64,000 bases of DNA from Aminobacter sp039907765 (GCF_039907765.1 NZ_JARDJI010000011.1:62001-126000), one strand, 5' to 3'; shown: positions 23,334-32,452, counted from the first letter of the stretch. The notes: generated by a model not told the origin, from the sequence alone. Made by a program: numbers and translations.

Positions 23334-24734
23334 TCACGCTTTCGTAAGGCGCTTCTTCCAGTAACGCACCTGCTTCCTGACCTCTGCGGGCGCGGTGCCG
23401 CCGAAGGAGGTGCGGCTCTTCACCGAGTTCTGCACCGACAGCACCGAGAAGATGTCCTCGGTGATGCCGCCGTGGATCGACTTGAGGTCGTCGAGGGTGA
23501 GCTTCTCGAGCCCGACCTTCTTGCTTTCGGCCAGCGCCACGGCACGGCCGGTGACGTGGTGCGCCTCGCGGAAGGGCATGCCGAGCGAACGCACCAGCCA
23601 GTCGGCGAGGTCGGTCGCGGTCGAGTAGCCGGAACCGGCCGCCTTCTTCATCGCCTGCTCGTTGACCGTCATGTCGCCGACCATGCCGGTCATGGCCGCC
23701 AGCATCAGGTCCAGCGTCTCGGCGGCGTCGAACACCGCTTCCTTGTCTTCCTGCATGTCCTTCGAGTAGGTCAGCGGCAGGCCCTTCATGACGGTCAGCA
23801 GGCCGACCAGGTGGCCGTTGACGCGGCCGGTCTTGGCGCGCACCAGTTCGGCCGCATCGGGGTTCTTCTTCTGCGGCATGATCGACGAGCCGGTGGAGAA
23901 GCTGTCCGACAGGCGCACGAAGCCGAACTGCGGCGTCGACCAGATGACGATCTCCTCGGCCAGCCGCGACAGGTGCGTGGCGCAGATCGCCGCCACCGAC
24001 AGGAATTCCAGTGCGTAGTCGCGGTCCGACACGCTGTCGAGCGAGTTGCGGGTCGGCTCGCGGAAGCCGAGCGCCTTGGCCGTCCGGAAGCGGTCGATGG
24101 GGAAGCCGGTGCCGGCGAGCGCCGCGGCGCCCAGCGGGCTCTCGTCCATGCGCTGGATGGCGTCGCGGACGCGGGAAAGGTCGCGGGCGAACATCTCGAC
24201 ATAGGCCATGCAATGATGGCCGAAGGTCACCGGCTGCGCCGTCTGCAGATGGGTGAAGCCGGGCATGACCGTCGCGGCGTGCTGCTCGGCGCGCTCGAGG
24301 AAGGCAGCGATCAGGCCCTTCAGCGCCTCGGCGACGCGGTGGAACTCGTCCTTGACCCAGAGGCGGAAGTCGATCGCCACCTGGTCGTTGCGCGAGCGAG
24401 CAGTGTGCAGGCGTCCTGCCGCAGGGCCGATCAGCTCGGCCAGGCGCGCCTCGACATTCATGTGGATGTCTTCCAGCCGGGTCGAGAATTCGAACTTGCC
24501 GTCCTCGATTTCTCGCAAGATCGTGTTCAGGCCGTGAGCGATTTTCTGTTGATCCGCGGCGGAAATAATGCCCGTTTCCGCCAGCATCTCTGAATGGGCG
24601 ATCGAGCCTCGGATGTCCTGGGCGTAGAGCTTCCTGTCGAAGCCGATGGAGGCGTTGATCGCCTCCATGATCGCGGCCGGGCCCGAGGCAAAACGTCCGC
24701 CCCACATCTGGTTGCTGGCCTTCTTGTCGCTCAT
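23334..24734 (-). CDS. argH: Argininosuccinate lyase
   Basis: 466 residues, fumarase/aspartase superfamily; splits argininosuccinate into arginine and fumarate. The superfamily signature G-S-S-I-M-P-Q-K-K-N-P lies near 280-290 and the catalytic His/Ser region is intact (T-A-R-S-R-N-D-Q near 112, T-H-L-Q-T-A-Q-P-V near 160). Start at the ATG giving M-S-D-K-K-A-S. It is divergent from the TlpA gene with 34 nt between starts, so their promoters must overlap. Confidence 0.96.
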   Translation of the reverse strand: MSDKKASNQMWGGRFASGPAAIMEAINASIGFDRKLYAQDIRGSIAHSEMLAETGIISAADQQKIAHGLNTILREIEDGKFEFSTRLEDIHMNVEARLAELIGPAAGRLHTARSRNDQVAIDFRLWVKDEFHRVAEALKGLIAAFLERAEQHAATVMPGFTHLQTAQPVTFGHHCMAYVEMFARDLSRVRDAIQRMDESPLGAAALAGTGFPIDRFRTAKALGFREPTRNSLDSVSDRDYALEFLSVAAICATHLSRLAEEIVIWSTPQFGFVRLSDSFSTGSSIMPQKKNPDAAELVRAKTGRVNGHLVGLLTVMKGLPLTYSKDMQEDKEAVFDAAETLDLMLAAMTGMVGDMTVNEQAMKKAAGSGYSTATDLADWLVRSLGMPFREAHHVTGRAVALAESKKVGLEKLTLDDLKSIHGGITEDIFSVLSVQNSVKSRTSFGGTAPAEVRKQVRYWKKRLTKA

Positions 24735-24768
24735 CGTGATACCCGGGCTCCGGAGAGAAACTGAATAG

Positions 24769-25467
24769 ATGGACCGCAGAAAAATGTTTCCCGCGCCACG
24801 CCATATCCTGATTGCCGCCGTTGCGGGCGTGATCGCCGGCGCGGTCGCGGTATATGTCACCACCACCCTTCGTGGCAACAACGACACCGAGCTGACCGCC
24901 GGTACGGAGGCTACCGTCGCCGCCGACGCAAGCAGCCAGGACAAGGTCTGCACCGCCAAGGCCGACGCCGCCAAGAAGATCGGTGCCGCCGCCACCGGAC
25001 AGGTCGCTGCGATGATGCCGGCCGATCCGCCCCAGTCGCTCAAGGACCTCGCCTTCAACGGCCCTGACGGCAAGCCGATGACCATCGGCGACCAGAAGGG
25101 GCGCGTCCTGCTGGTCAATCTGTGGGCGACCTGGTGCGCGCCCTGCCGTGCCGAGATGCCCGCGCTCGACGCGCTCGAGCGCGAGATGGGCGGGGAGAAT
25201 TTCGAGGTCGTGGCGATCAACGTCGATACCGGCGACGACACCAAGCCCAAGAAGTTCCTGCAGGAGATCGGCATCGCCTCGCTCGGCTACTACCGCGACA
25301 ACACGCTGACCGTCTTCAATGAACTGAAGACGCGCGGCCTTGCGCTCGGCCTGCCGGTCACGCTGCTGGTCGATGGCGAGGGCTGCCTGCTGGCCAACAT
25401 GAACGGGCCGGCGGAATGGGCCAGCCCGGACGCCAAGAAGCTGATCGAGGCGGCATTGGCGCTGTAA
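24769..25467 (+). CDS. tlpA: TlpA/CycY-type thiol:disulfide interchange protein
   Basis: 232 residues. One N-terminal membrane helix (about 12-33) anchors a periplasmic thioredoxin-like domain with the active site W-C-A-P-C near 121-125 and the cis-Pro segment G-L-P-V-T-L-L. Such proteins keep cytochrome c or oxidase assembly factors reduced. The neighbouring arginine gene is not functionally linked. A 12-bp hairpin follows 56 nt after the stop. Confidence 0.88.
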   Translation: MDRRKMFPAPRHILIAAVAGVIAGAVAVYVTTTLRGNNDTELTAGTEATVAADASSQDKVCTAKADAAKKIGAAATGQVAAMMPADPPQSLKDLAFNGPDGKPMTIGDQKGRVLLVNLWATWCAPCRAEMPALDALEREMGGENFEVVAINVDTGDDTKPKKFLQEIGIASLGYYRDNTLTVFNELKTRGLALGLPVTLLVDGEGCLLANMNGPAEWASPDAKKLIEAALAL

Positions 25468-25522
25468 GGCCGCGCTTGCGCCGGTTTGTGGATATGCAGC
25501 CACGGGTTGCGTGACCATCGGC

Positions 25523-25553
25523 GCCCTTTCGCCGGCCGGCTCGGCGAAAGGGC
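25523..25553 (+). terminator. strong hairpin after tlpA
   Basis: Twelve-bp arms (25523-25534 and 25542-25553; core CCTTTCGCCG / CGGCGAAAGG) with a 7-nt loop. There is no T tract, so it may act as an mRNA 3' stabiliser or a factor-dependent terminator rather than an intrinsic terminator. Confidence 0.45.
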
Positions 25554-25638
25554 CGGCGGCCGTGTGCCGCATGCCGTCAGCCCTTTCGTTAGCCGGCATT
25601 TCCAAGCTCGACGGAATGTCGGTTTTTCGGCAAACCAT

Positions 25639-25661
25639 TTTCGCTTTTCGGAAAAGCGAAA
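25639..25661. promoter_or_regulatory. palindrome upstream of ugpB
   Basis: TTTCGCTTTT (25639-25648), CGG, AAAAGCGAAA (25652-25661): perfect 10-bp arms in the 345-nt gap before ugpB, 73 nt ahead of the PHO box. It looks like a protein-binding operator; the regulator is not known. Confidence 0.5.
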
Positions 25662-25733
25662 CTGATTTTCCAAGCTGCGCCGTAAGCGAAAGCGATACGC
25701 GCCGGTCGCGACCTTCATACGATCGCTACAAAA

Positions 25734-25762
25734 CTGTTGTAGGGCTGTCACAAACCGTCAAT
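25734..25762 (+). promoter_or_regulatory. PHO box (three PhoB half-sites)
   Basis: Three heptamers at exact 11-nt spacing: CTGTTGT (25734), CTGTCAC (25745) and CGTCAAT (25756). The second and third with AAAC between them match the classical PHO box well. The box ends 50 nt before ugpB, a position suited to PhoB activation under phosphate starvation. Confidence 0.72.
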
Positions 25763-25812
25763 ACTGCTCCCCGCGGAACTAAACCTTTCGCCAACCAGAA
25801 CGGGAGCGAGAC

Positions 25813-27123
25813 ATGAAGACCCTAGGCTTCGCGGCCGGAATTGCCGCGACAATCACGATGTTGTCCAGCACCTCCGCCTTCGCCGTCACGGAGATCACGT
25901 GGTGGCACGCCATGACCGGCGCGAACAACGAGGTGGTCGAGACACTTTCCAAGGAATTCAACGCGAGCCAGAGCGAGTACAAGATCGTTCCGGTTTTCAA
26001 GGGCACCTATCCCGAGACGCTGAACGCCGGCATCGCCGCGTTCCGCGCCAAGCAGCCGCCGGCGATCATGCAGGTCTTCGACGCGGGCACGGGCACGATG
26101 ATGGCCGCCGAAGGCGCGATCAAGCCGGTGGCCGAGATCCTGTCGATGGGCGGCCAGGCTTTCGACAAGAGCCAGTACCTGCCCGGCATCGTCTCCTACT
26201 ACTCGAAGCCTGACGGCACGATGCTCTCGTTCCCCTACAACTCGTCCTCGCCGATCCTCTACTACAACAAGGACATCTTCCAGAAGGCGGGCCTCGACGT
26301 CGACAATCCGCCCAAGACCTGGCCGGAAGTCTGGGAAGCGGCAAAGAAGATCAAGACCAGCGGCGCGGCCCCTTGCGGCTTCACCTCGACCTGGCTGACC
26401 TGGATCCACACCGAGAATTTCGCCGCCTGGAACAACCTCTCCTACGGCACCAACGAGAACGGCATCGCCGGCACCGACGTCGAGCTCAAGATCAACTCGC
26501 CGGTCTTCGTCAAGCACTTCCAGGAACTGGCCGACCTCGCCAAGGACGGCACCTTCAAGTATGGCGGCCGCACCTCCGAGGCCAAGCAGATCTTCCTTGC
26601 CGGTGAATGCGGCATCTTCACCGAGTCCTCGGGCGGCCTCGGCGACATCGTCAAGTCGGGCATGAACTACGGCACCGGCCAGCTTCCCTACGAGCCGGAA
26701 GCCCAGGGCGCGCCGCAGAACACCATCCCCGGCGGCGCATCGCTGTGGGTGTTCAACGGCCTCTCCGACGACCAGTACAAGGGCGTCGCCGCCTTCTTCA
26801 ACTTCCTGTCGCAGACCCCGATCCAGGCGCGCCTGCACCAGGTATCGGGCTACCTGCCGGTCACGCTTGCCGCCTACGAGGAAACCAAGAAGTCCGGCTT
26901 CTACGACAAGAACCCGGCTCGCGAGATCCCGATCAAGCAGATGATGGGCAAGGCCCCGACCGAGAATTCGAAGGGCGTGCGCCTCGTCAACCTGCCGCAG
27001 GTCCGCGACATCGAGAACGAGGAGTTCGAGAAGATGCTCGCCGGTCAGCAGACCGCCCAGCAGGCGCTCGACAACATCGTTGCGCGTGGCAACAAGGCGA
27101 TCCAGGAAGCGCTGGGGAACTGA
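25813..27123 (+). CDS. ugpB: sn-glycerol-3-phosphate ABC transporter, binding protein
   Basis: 436 residues, periplasmic extracellular solute-binding protein of family 1. A signal peptide covers residues 1-24 (cleavage after S-A-F-A). The mature start T-E-I-T-W-W-H-A-M-T-G and the E-S-S-G-G-L-G ligand-loop region are characteristic of UgpB. It captures glycerol-3-phosphate or glycerophosphodiesters for UgpAE. First gene of ugpBAEC, with a PHO box upstream; the 210-nt gap after it holds hairpins that should make ugpB mRNA more abundant than the downstream genes. Confidence 0.94.
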   Translation: MKTLGFAAGIAATITMLSSTSAFAVTEITWWHAMTGANNEVVETLSKEFNASQSEYKIVPVFKGTYPETLNAGIAAFRAKQPPAIMQVFDAGTGTMMAAEGAIKPVAEILSMGGQAFDKSQYLPGIVSYYSKPDGTMLSFPYNSSSPILYYNKDIFQKAGLDVDNPPKTWPEVWEAAKKIKTSGAAPCGFTSTWLTWIHTENFAAWNNLSYGTNENGIAGTDVELKINSPVFVKHFQELADLAKDGTFKYGGRTSEAKQIFLAGECGIFTESSGGLGDIVKSGMNYGTGQLPYEPEAQGAPQNTIPGGASLWVFNGLSDDQYKGVAAFFNFLSQTPIQARLHQVSGYLPVTLAAYEETKKSGFYDKNPAREIPIKQMMGKAPTENSKGVRLVNLPQVRDIENEEFEKMLAGQQTAQQALDNIVARGNKAIQEALGN

Positions 27124-27124
27124 T

Positions 27125-27141
27125 CCGGTCGGTCCGACCGG
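27125..27141 (+). repeat. palindrome directly after ugpB
   Basis: CCGGTCGG and CCGACCGG with a single central T, starting 2 nt after the ugpB stop codon. A hairpin here would protect the ugpB 3' end or reduce read-through into ugpA. Confidence 0.6.
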
Positions 27142-27145
27142 GATT

Positions 27146-27260
27146 GCCCCTCACCCCTACCCTCTCCCCGTGAAGAACGGGGAGAGGGGCATCCACGTTG
27201 CCGCTTGTCCCTTCTCCCCGTCCTTCACGGGGAGAGGGTGCCGGCAGGCGGATGAGGGGC
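27146..27260. repeat. RIME-like element between ugpB and ugpA
   Basis: About 115 bp with inverted ends (GCCCCTCA at 27146, TGAGGGGC at 27253-27260) and two internal palindromes built on CTCCCCGT / ACGGGGAG (27161-27187 and 27212-27238). It belongs to the same class as the element at 22920. It lies inside the ugp transcript. Confidence 0.72.
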
Positions 27261-27333
27261 GGCGCAAACGCTGAACCGACAGGCGGTCCCTACCAACCAG
27301 CCCTCGGCAAAACCGCCCAACACGAGGCTCGCA

Positions 27334-28218
27334 TTGACCCCACGCGTCGTCTTTCCCAACCGCATCCTGCCCTATCTGCTGGTCGCGCCGCAGCTGGCGA
27401 TCACGGCGGTGTTCTTCTACTGGCCGGCCAGCCAGGCGCTCTATCAGTCGATGCTCAGGGAGGATCCGTTCGGCCTGTCGTCGAAATTCGTCTGGTTCGC
27501 CAACTTCAAGAAGGTGCTGTCGGACCCGAACTACCTCAACTCGGTCCAGGTCACGGTCGTCTTCTCGATCGCCACCGCAGCGGTTGCCATGGGCACGGCA
27601 CTGCTGCTCGCCGTCATGGCCGACAAGGTGGTGCGCAGCCGCGGGCTCTATCGCACGCTGATGATCTGGCCCTACGCGGTCGCGCCCGCCATTGCCGGCA
27701 TGCTCTGGCTGTTCCTGTTCAACCCGTCGATCGGCTCGCTCGCCTATGGCCTGCGCTGGCTCGGCATAAACTGGGATCCGCTGCTCGACGGCTCGCAGGC
27801 CATGACGCTCGTCGTCGCCGCCGCCTCGTGGAAGCAGATCAGCTACAATTTCCTGTTCTTCGTCGCCGGCCTGCAGGCCATCCCCAAGTCGCTGATCGAG
27901 GCCGCCGCCATCGACGGCGCCGGCGAGAACAAGCGCTTCTGGACGATCGTGTTTCCGCTGCTTGCGCCGACCACCTTCTTCCTGCTCGTGGTCAATACGG
28001 TCTACGCCTTCTTCGACACCTTCGGCATCATCCACGCCGTCACCGGCGGGGGACCGGGCAAGGCCACCGAGACGCTGGTCTACAAGGTCTACAACGACGG
28101 TTTCGTCAATCTCATCCTCGGCGACTCGGCAGCGCAATCGGTGATCCTGATGGTCATCGTCATCGCGCTCACCGCCATCCAGTTCCGCTATGTCGAGAAG
28201 AAGGTGCACTATGGCTGA
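27334..28218 (+). CDS. ugpA: sn-glycerol-3-phosphate ABC transporter permease
   Basis: 294 residues, six hydrophobic helices and the ABC-permease coupling loop E-A-A-A-I-D-G-A-G (about 189-197). The translation begins at a TTG with GAGG 6 nt upstream, which gives the T-P-R-V-V-F-P-N-R-I-L-P-Y start expected for UgpA. It forms the inner-membrane channel with UgpE. Its stop overlaps ugpE by 8 nt. Confidence 0.93.
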   Translation: MTPRVVFPNRILPYLLVAPQLAITAVFFYWPASQALYQSMLREDPFGLSSKFVWFANFKKVLSDPNYLNSVQVTVVFSIATAAVAMGTALLLAVMADKVVRSRGLYRTLMIWPYAVAPAIAGMLWLFLFNPSIGSLAYGLRWLGINWDPLLDGSQAMTLVVAAASWKQISYNFLFFVAGLQAIPKSLIEAAAIDGAGENKRFWTIVFPLLAPTTFFLLVVNTVYAFFDTFGIIHAVTGGGPGKATETLVYKVYNDGFVNLILGDSAAQSVILMVIVIALTAIQFRYVEKKVHYG

Positions 28219-29107
28219 GCCGAAGGCACTTCCGCCCGCAAGCGGCCACGACAAGCTGATGATCGGCCAGTCGAAGGCCGGCGTCTACATGGCGCATGCC
28301 ATCCTGATCCTCGGCATCCTGATCGTGGCGTTCCCGATCTACTACACCTTCGTCGCCTCGACCCATTCGCTGCAGACGATCCTGCGGCCGCCGCTGCCGC
28401 TGCTGCCCGGCGGCGAGTTCTTCAACAACTATCGCGAGGCGCTGTTCGGCGGCGTCGGCCGCATCGGCGGGGTCAGCGTGGCGACGCTGCTCGTCAACAC
28501 CACCATCGTCGCCTTCGGCATCGCCATCGGCAAGATCGTCATCTCGATCCTGTCGGCCTATGCCATCGTGTTCTTCCGCTTCCCGGGCCGCATGTTCTTC
28601 TTCTGGCTGATCTTCATCACCCTGATGCTGCCGGTCGAGGTGCGCATCCTGCCCACCTACAAGGTGATGGTCGACCTCGGCCTGATCGACACCTACACCG
28701 GGCTGATCGTGCCGCTGATCGCGTCGGCCACCGCGACGCTGCTGTTCCGCCAGTTCTTCCTCACCATCCCGGGCGAACTGGTCGAGGCCGCGCGCGTCGA
28801 CGGCGCCGGACCCTGGCGCTTCTTCAAGGACATCCTCCTTCCCCTGTCGCGGACCAACATCGCAGCGCTCTTCGTCATCCTCTTCATCTATGGCTGGACG
28901 CAATATCTCTGGCCGCTTCTGGTCACCAACCGCAACGACATGAACACCATCGTCATCGCGCTCAGGAAGATGATCTCCTTCGCAGACGCCGATACCGAAT
29001 GGCATCTGGTGATGGTCACTTCCATGCTCGCCATCGTGCCGCCCATCCTGGTGGTCGTGTTCATGCAGCGCTGGTTCGTCCGCGGCCTCGTCGAAACGGA
29101 GAAATAA
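28211..29107 (+). CDS. ugpE: sn-glycerol-3-phosphate ABC transporter permease
   Basis: 298 residues, six membrane helices, EAA loop E-A-A-R-V-D-G-A-G (about 195-203). Second inner-membrane subunit of the Ugp importer. The ATG overlaps the ugpA stop by 8 nt, and its own stop shares a base with the ugpC start (TAATG), so the three genes are tightly coupled. Confidence 0.94.
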   Translation: MAEPKALPPASGHDKLMIGQSKAGVYMAHAILILGILIVAFPIYYTFVASTHSLQTILRPPLPLLPGGEFFNNYREALFGGVGRIGGVSVATLLVNTTIVAFGIAIGKIVISILSAYAIVFFRFPGRMFFFWLIFITLMLPVEVRILPTYKVMVDLGLIDTYTGLIVPLIASATATLLFRQFFLTIPGELVEAARVDGAGPWRFFKDILLPLSRTNIAALFVILFIYGWTQYLWPLLVTNRNDMNTIVIALRKMISFADADTEWHLVMVTSMLAIVPPILVVVFMQRWFVRGLVETEK

Positions 29108-30153
29108 TGGCAACCGTCGATCTCAAGGACGTCCGCAAGGTCTATGCCGGCGGCGTCGAAGCCGTGAAGGGCGTATCCATCGCCATTCCCGACAAGGCGC
29201 TGTGCGTGCTGGTCGGCCCCTCGGGTTGCGGCAAGTCCACGCTCTTGCGCATGATCGCGGGGCTGGAAACCATCTCGGCAGGCTCCTGCGCCATCGACGG
29301 CAAGGTGGTCAACGCGATCGGCCCGACCGAGCGCGACATCGCCATGGTGTTCCAGAACTATGCGCTCTATCCGCATATGAAGGTCTACGACAACATGGCC
29401 TACGGCCTGCGCAACCGCGGCACGCCGAAGGACGAGATCGACAAGCGGGTGCGCTCGACGGCCAAGACGCTGGAGTTGGAGCACCTGCTCGAGCGCCGCC
29501 CGCGCGAACTGTCGGGCGGCCAGCGCCAGCGCGTCGCCATGGGCCGCGCCATCGTGCGCAACCCCAAGGTCTTCCTGTTCGACGAGCCGCTCAGCAACCT
29601 CGACGCCAAGCTGCGCGGCCAGATGCGCGTCGAGATCAAGAACCTGCAGCGCAATCTCGGCGTCACCTCGGTCTATGTCACCCACGACCAGCTCGAGGCG
29701 ATGACGCTCGCCGACGTGCTGGTGGTCATGAACGCCGGCCTGGTCGAACAGCTCGGTGCGCCGCTCGACATCTACGAGAAGCCGGCCTCGACCTTCGTCG
29801 CCTCCTTCATCGGCGCGCCGCCGATGAACCTTCTGCCGCTCAGGAGCGGTCAGTTCGACGGCGCGGTCTCCGTCCCGGCGGTTCCCGCCAATGCGGCAAC
29901 GCTCGGCTTCCGGCCCGAGGATTGCGAGGTGGGCGCCGACGGCCCGGCCTCCGAGGGCGGGCTCAGGCTGATGGCCAATGTCGAGGGCGTCGAGCCGGTG
30001 GGCGCCGAAAGCTTCCTCTATTGCCAGGCGGCCGGCAGCCGCGTCGTGGTGCGCGTGCCCGGCCGCACCGATGTGGTGGCCGGCGACCAGCTGCCGGTCT
30101 TTGCCCGGCGCGAGAAGCTGCATTTCTTCGGCAGCGACGGCAAGCGGGTCTGA
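29107..30153 (+). CDS. ugpC: sn-glycerol-3-phosphate ABC transporter ATPase
   Basis: 348 residues of the MalK/UgpC type. Walker A G-P-S-G-C-G-K-S-T (about 37-45), signature L-S-G-G-Q (near 135), Walker B V-F-L-F-D-E-P, H-loop V-T-H-D. A C-terminal TOBE domain (about 240-348) is present; in other UgpC/MalK proteins it receives regulatory input. Energises uptake of glycerol-3-phosphate. Confidence 0.95.
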   Translation: MATVDLKDVRKVYAGGVEAVKGVSIAIPDKALCVLVGPSGCGKSTLLRMIAGLETISAGSCAIDGKVVNAIGPTERDIAMVFQNYALYPHMKVYDNMAYGLRNRGTPKDEIDKRVRSTAKTLELEHLLERRPRELSGGQRQRVAMGRAIVRNPKVFLFDEPLSNLDAKLRGQMRVEIKNLQRNLGVTSVYVTHDQLEAMTLADVLVVMNAGLVEQLGAPLDIYEKPASTFVASFIGAPPMNLLPLRSGQFDGAVSVPAVPANAATLGFRPEDCEVGADGPASEGGLRLMANVEGVEPVGAESFLYCQAAGSRVVVRVPGRTDVVAGDQLPVFARREKLHFFGSDGKRV

Positions 30154-30162
30154 GGCGCGGGG

Positions 30163-31350
30163 CTAGTTGGGGAATGACGAGGGGCGGGCGGAGAGCGCGC
30201 CGCCCTTCGGCAGCGGCGCCAGGAAGCGGCCCTCGAAATAGCGGAACGAGACTTCGGCCATCGCGATGGTCAGGACAAACGAGCTGCAGAACAGCAGCAG
30301 CCGATAGGCGACGGGCAGGCCGTCTGCCGGCACGTCGACATGCCGGAACAGCAATTGCCAGGCAATGGTGATTGCCAGCGCATGGTAGACATAGGCGCCG
30401 TAGGAGATCTCCCCGATCCGCTGCAGTACCGGATGCCGCAACAGCCAGTCGAGCGCCGGGTGCCTGGTCGCGGCCAGTGCCACCAGGCCTGCCGAAGCCA
30501 CTATGATCGCCGAATAGGCGACGATTTCCCTGTGCTGGCCCCAGATGATGCCCGAGACCACGTTGCGCAGCACGTCGATGCCGCGCGCGCCGGCGACGGC
30601 GTGGTTCACATAGACATAGGTCGCCGCATAGGTGGCCAGGGCGAGCAGGCCAAGAATTGCCAGCGGCGTCGCGATCCGCGCCAGGAGCGGCCTGCGGCTG
30701 GCGAATGCGAGCAGCGAGCCCGCGGCAAAGGCGTCCATGTGCAGGAATGGTCCCGAATAGATGGCGTAGGCCTTGGCCTCGTCGGCCCAGGCGAGCGCGG
30801 TCAGCTCCGCCGATGCGAAGCCGCGCAGCGCCGGCGCAAGCGGCAGAGCGGCAATCAGCAGGGCGACCACGATCCTGCGCGGGGCGAAGACGAGGATGAC
30901 CCCGTAGACCAGGTAGAACTGCATCTCCACCGAGATGGTCCAGAGATGTCCCACCGGCCAGCCGGCCAGTTCGCCGCGGCCAAGCGCCATCGTCACGTTG
31001 TTGAAGAAGCCGAGCAGCGATCCGGCAGCGAGGCCGTCGACCTGCCCGCCGAGGAGAAGCGTGAACCCTATGCCGGCCAGTACATAGAGATAGTAGACGG
31101 GAACGATCCGGCGGATCCTGCGGCCGAAGAAGCGGACGAGCCGCTGTCTCGGTTCTGCCTCGTCCTCACGGCCGATCACGCTCAGGGTGACGACGAAGCC
31201 CGAGATGACGTAGAACAGCCAGACCCCGGTCCATCCGAAGGGCATCAGGCCGCTGTGCTGCGCCACCACCGCGGTCATGGCAAAGCACCGCAGCGAATCG
31301 ACCGGTCCGACCCGGCCCCCGCCGGAACCCTGCGCCCAAGCTCTTGCCAT
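30163..31350 (-). CDS. Acyltransferase family 3 (OafA/YrhL-type) membrane protein
   Basis: 395 residues, about ten membrane helices. The family-3 acyltransferase marks are present: V-D-S-L-R-C-F-A-M-T near the start, the catalytic His32 in V-V-A-Q-H-S-G, R-R-I-R-R-I-V-P-V-Y-Y, and H-L-W-T-I-S-V-E-M-Q-F-Y. Such proteins O-acetylate surface polysaccharides or other secreted glycans. GAGGA just upstream supports this ATG; an in-frame TTG at 31407 is less likely. The target glycan is unknown. It converges with ugpC, 9 nt apart. Confidence 0.87.
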   Translation of the reverse strand: MARAWAQGSGGGRVGPVDSLRCFAMTAVVAQHSGLMPFGWTGVWLFYVISGFVVTLSVIGREDEAEPRQRLVRFFGRRIRRIVPVYYLYVLAGIGFTLLLGGQVDGLAAGSLLGFFNNVTMALGRGELAGWPVGHLWTISVEMQFYLVYGVILVFAPRRIVVALLIAALPLAPALRGFASAELTALAWADEAKAYAIYSGPFLHMDAFAAGSLLAFASRRPLLARIATPLAILGLLALATYAATYVYVNHAVAGARGIDVLRNVVSGIIWGQHREIVAYSAIIVASAGLVALAATRHPALDWLLRHPVLQRIGEISYGAYVYHALAITIAWQLLFRHVDVPADGLPVAYRLLLFCSSFVLTIAMAEVSFRYFEGRFLAPLPKGGALSARPSSFPN

Positions 31351-31570
31351 GCCGTCCTCGCCGCAACGGGCGATCTCTTCGACCGCGACCGGGGTTCGGT
31401 CGCTCAATTCGACAGAGTTTCAACGGGACAAGAATGGCGGCGGGGCCGGCAAACGCAATATCGCCGGCGCTCACCTCAAAGGATGCTCTGCACCGATCCG
31501 GCGTAGCTTCGCCGCCGCGGCGGCGGAGACGGCAGCCGAAAGGCGTAGGCGGCAGGTGGCGGCCCGGCCG

Positions 31571-32452
31571 TCAGCGTGTCGGGACCGGGACCTCGCCGCG
31601 ATAGTCGTAGAAGCCGCGGCCGGTCTTGCGGCCGAGCCAGCCGGCCTCGACATATTTCACCAGGAGCGGGCAGGGGCGGTACTTGGAGTCCGACAGGCCG
31701 TCGTGCAGCACCTGCATGATCGACAGGCAGGTGTCGAGGCCGATGAAGTCGGCGAGCTGCAGCGGGCCCATCGGGTGATTGGCGCCAAGCCGCATCGCCG
31801 TGTCGATCGCCTCGACCGTGCCGACGCCTTCATAGAGCGTGTAGATCGCCTCGTTGATCATCGGCAAGAGGATGCGGTTGACGATGAAGGCCGGGAAATC
31901 CTCCGACACCGTCACCGTCTTGTCGAGGTGATGGACATAGTCCTTGGCGCTCTCGAAGGTCTTGTCCTCGGTGGCGATGCCGCGCACCAGCTCGACCAGC
32001 TTCATCAACGGCACCGGGTTCATGAAGTGGATGCCGATGAAGCGCTCCGGCCGGTCGGTCTGCGCGGCCAGCCGCGTGATCGAGATCGACGAGGTGTTGG
32101 TGGCGAGGATCGCCTCCGGGTTCAGCTGCGGGCAGAGCTGCGCATAGATCTTGCGCTTGATCGTCTCGTCCTCGGTCGCCGCTTCGATCACCAGGTCGGC
32201 GCTGGCGAGGTCGGCCATCGTCGGGGCGGACGAGATGCGGGCCATGGCATCCTTGCGGGCCTGCTCTTCGAGCTTGCCCGAATGCACCTGGCGAGCCATG
32301 TTGCCGTTGATGGTGGCGATGCCCTTTTCGATGCGATCGGGCGAAATGTCGTAGAGCTGCACGTTGTAGCCGGCGAGCGCCGATACATGCGCGATGCCGC
32401 TGCCCATCTGGCCCGCGCCGACAATGCCGACCGTCTCGATCTTACCCGTCAT
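31571..32452 (-). CDS. 3-hydroxybutyryl-CoA dehydrogenase
   Basis: 293 residues. NAD-binding V-G-I-V-G-A-G-Q-M-G-S-G (8-19), catalytic His in F-I-G-I-H-F-M-N-P-V-P, and a C-terminal helical domain with G-R-K-T-G-R-G-F-Y-D-Y. It interconverts 3-hydroxybutyryl-CoA and acetoacetyl-CoA in the cytosol (butyrate/PHB/aromatic-degradation metabolism). It lies after etfBA, which supplies electron transfer for acyl-CoA dehydrogenases, so the three may act in one beta-oxidation pathway. In-frame starts at 32461 and 32491 are alternatives. A strong hairpin separates it from etfA. Confidence 0.93.
   Translation of the reverse strand: MTGKIETVGIVGAGQMGSGIAHVSALAGYNVQLYDISPDRIEKGIATINGNMARQVHSGKLEEQARKDAMARISSAPTMADLASADLVIEAATEDETIKRKIYAQLCPQLNPEAILATNTSSISITRLAAQTDRPERFIGIHFMNPVPLMKLVELVRGIATEDKTFESAKDYVHHLDKTVTVSEDFPAFIVNRILLPMINEAIYTLYEGVGTVEAIDTAMRLGANHPMGPLQLADFIGLDTCLSIMQVLHDGLSDSKYRPCPLLVKYVEAGWLGRKTGRGFYDYRGEVPVPTR

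Noticed and set aside
27124..27333. small ORF across the ugpB-ugpA gap
   Set aside because: Reading frames there are composed of palindromic repeat sequence and lack ribosome-binding sites.
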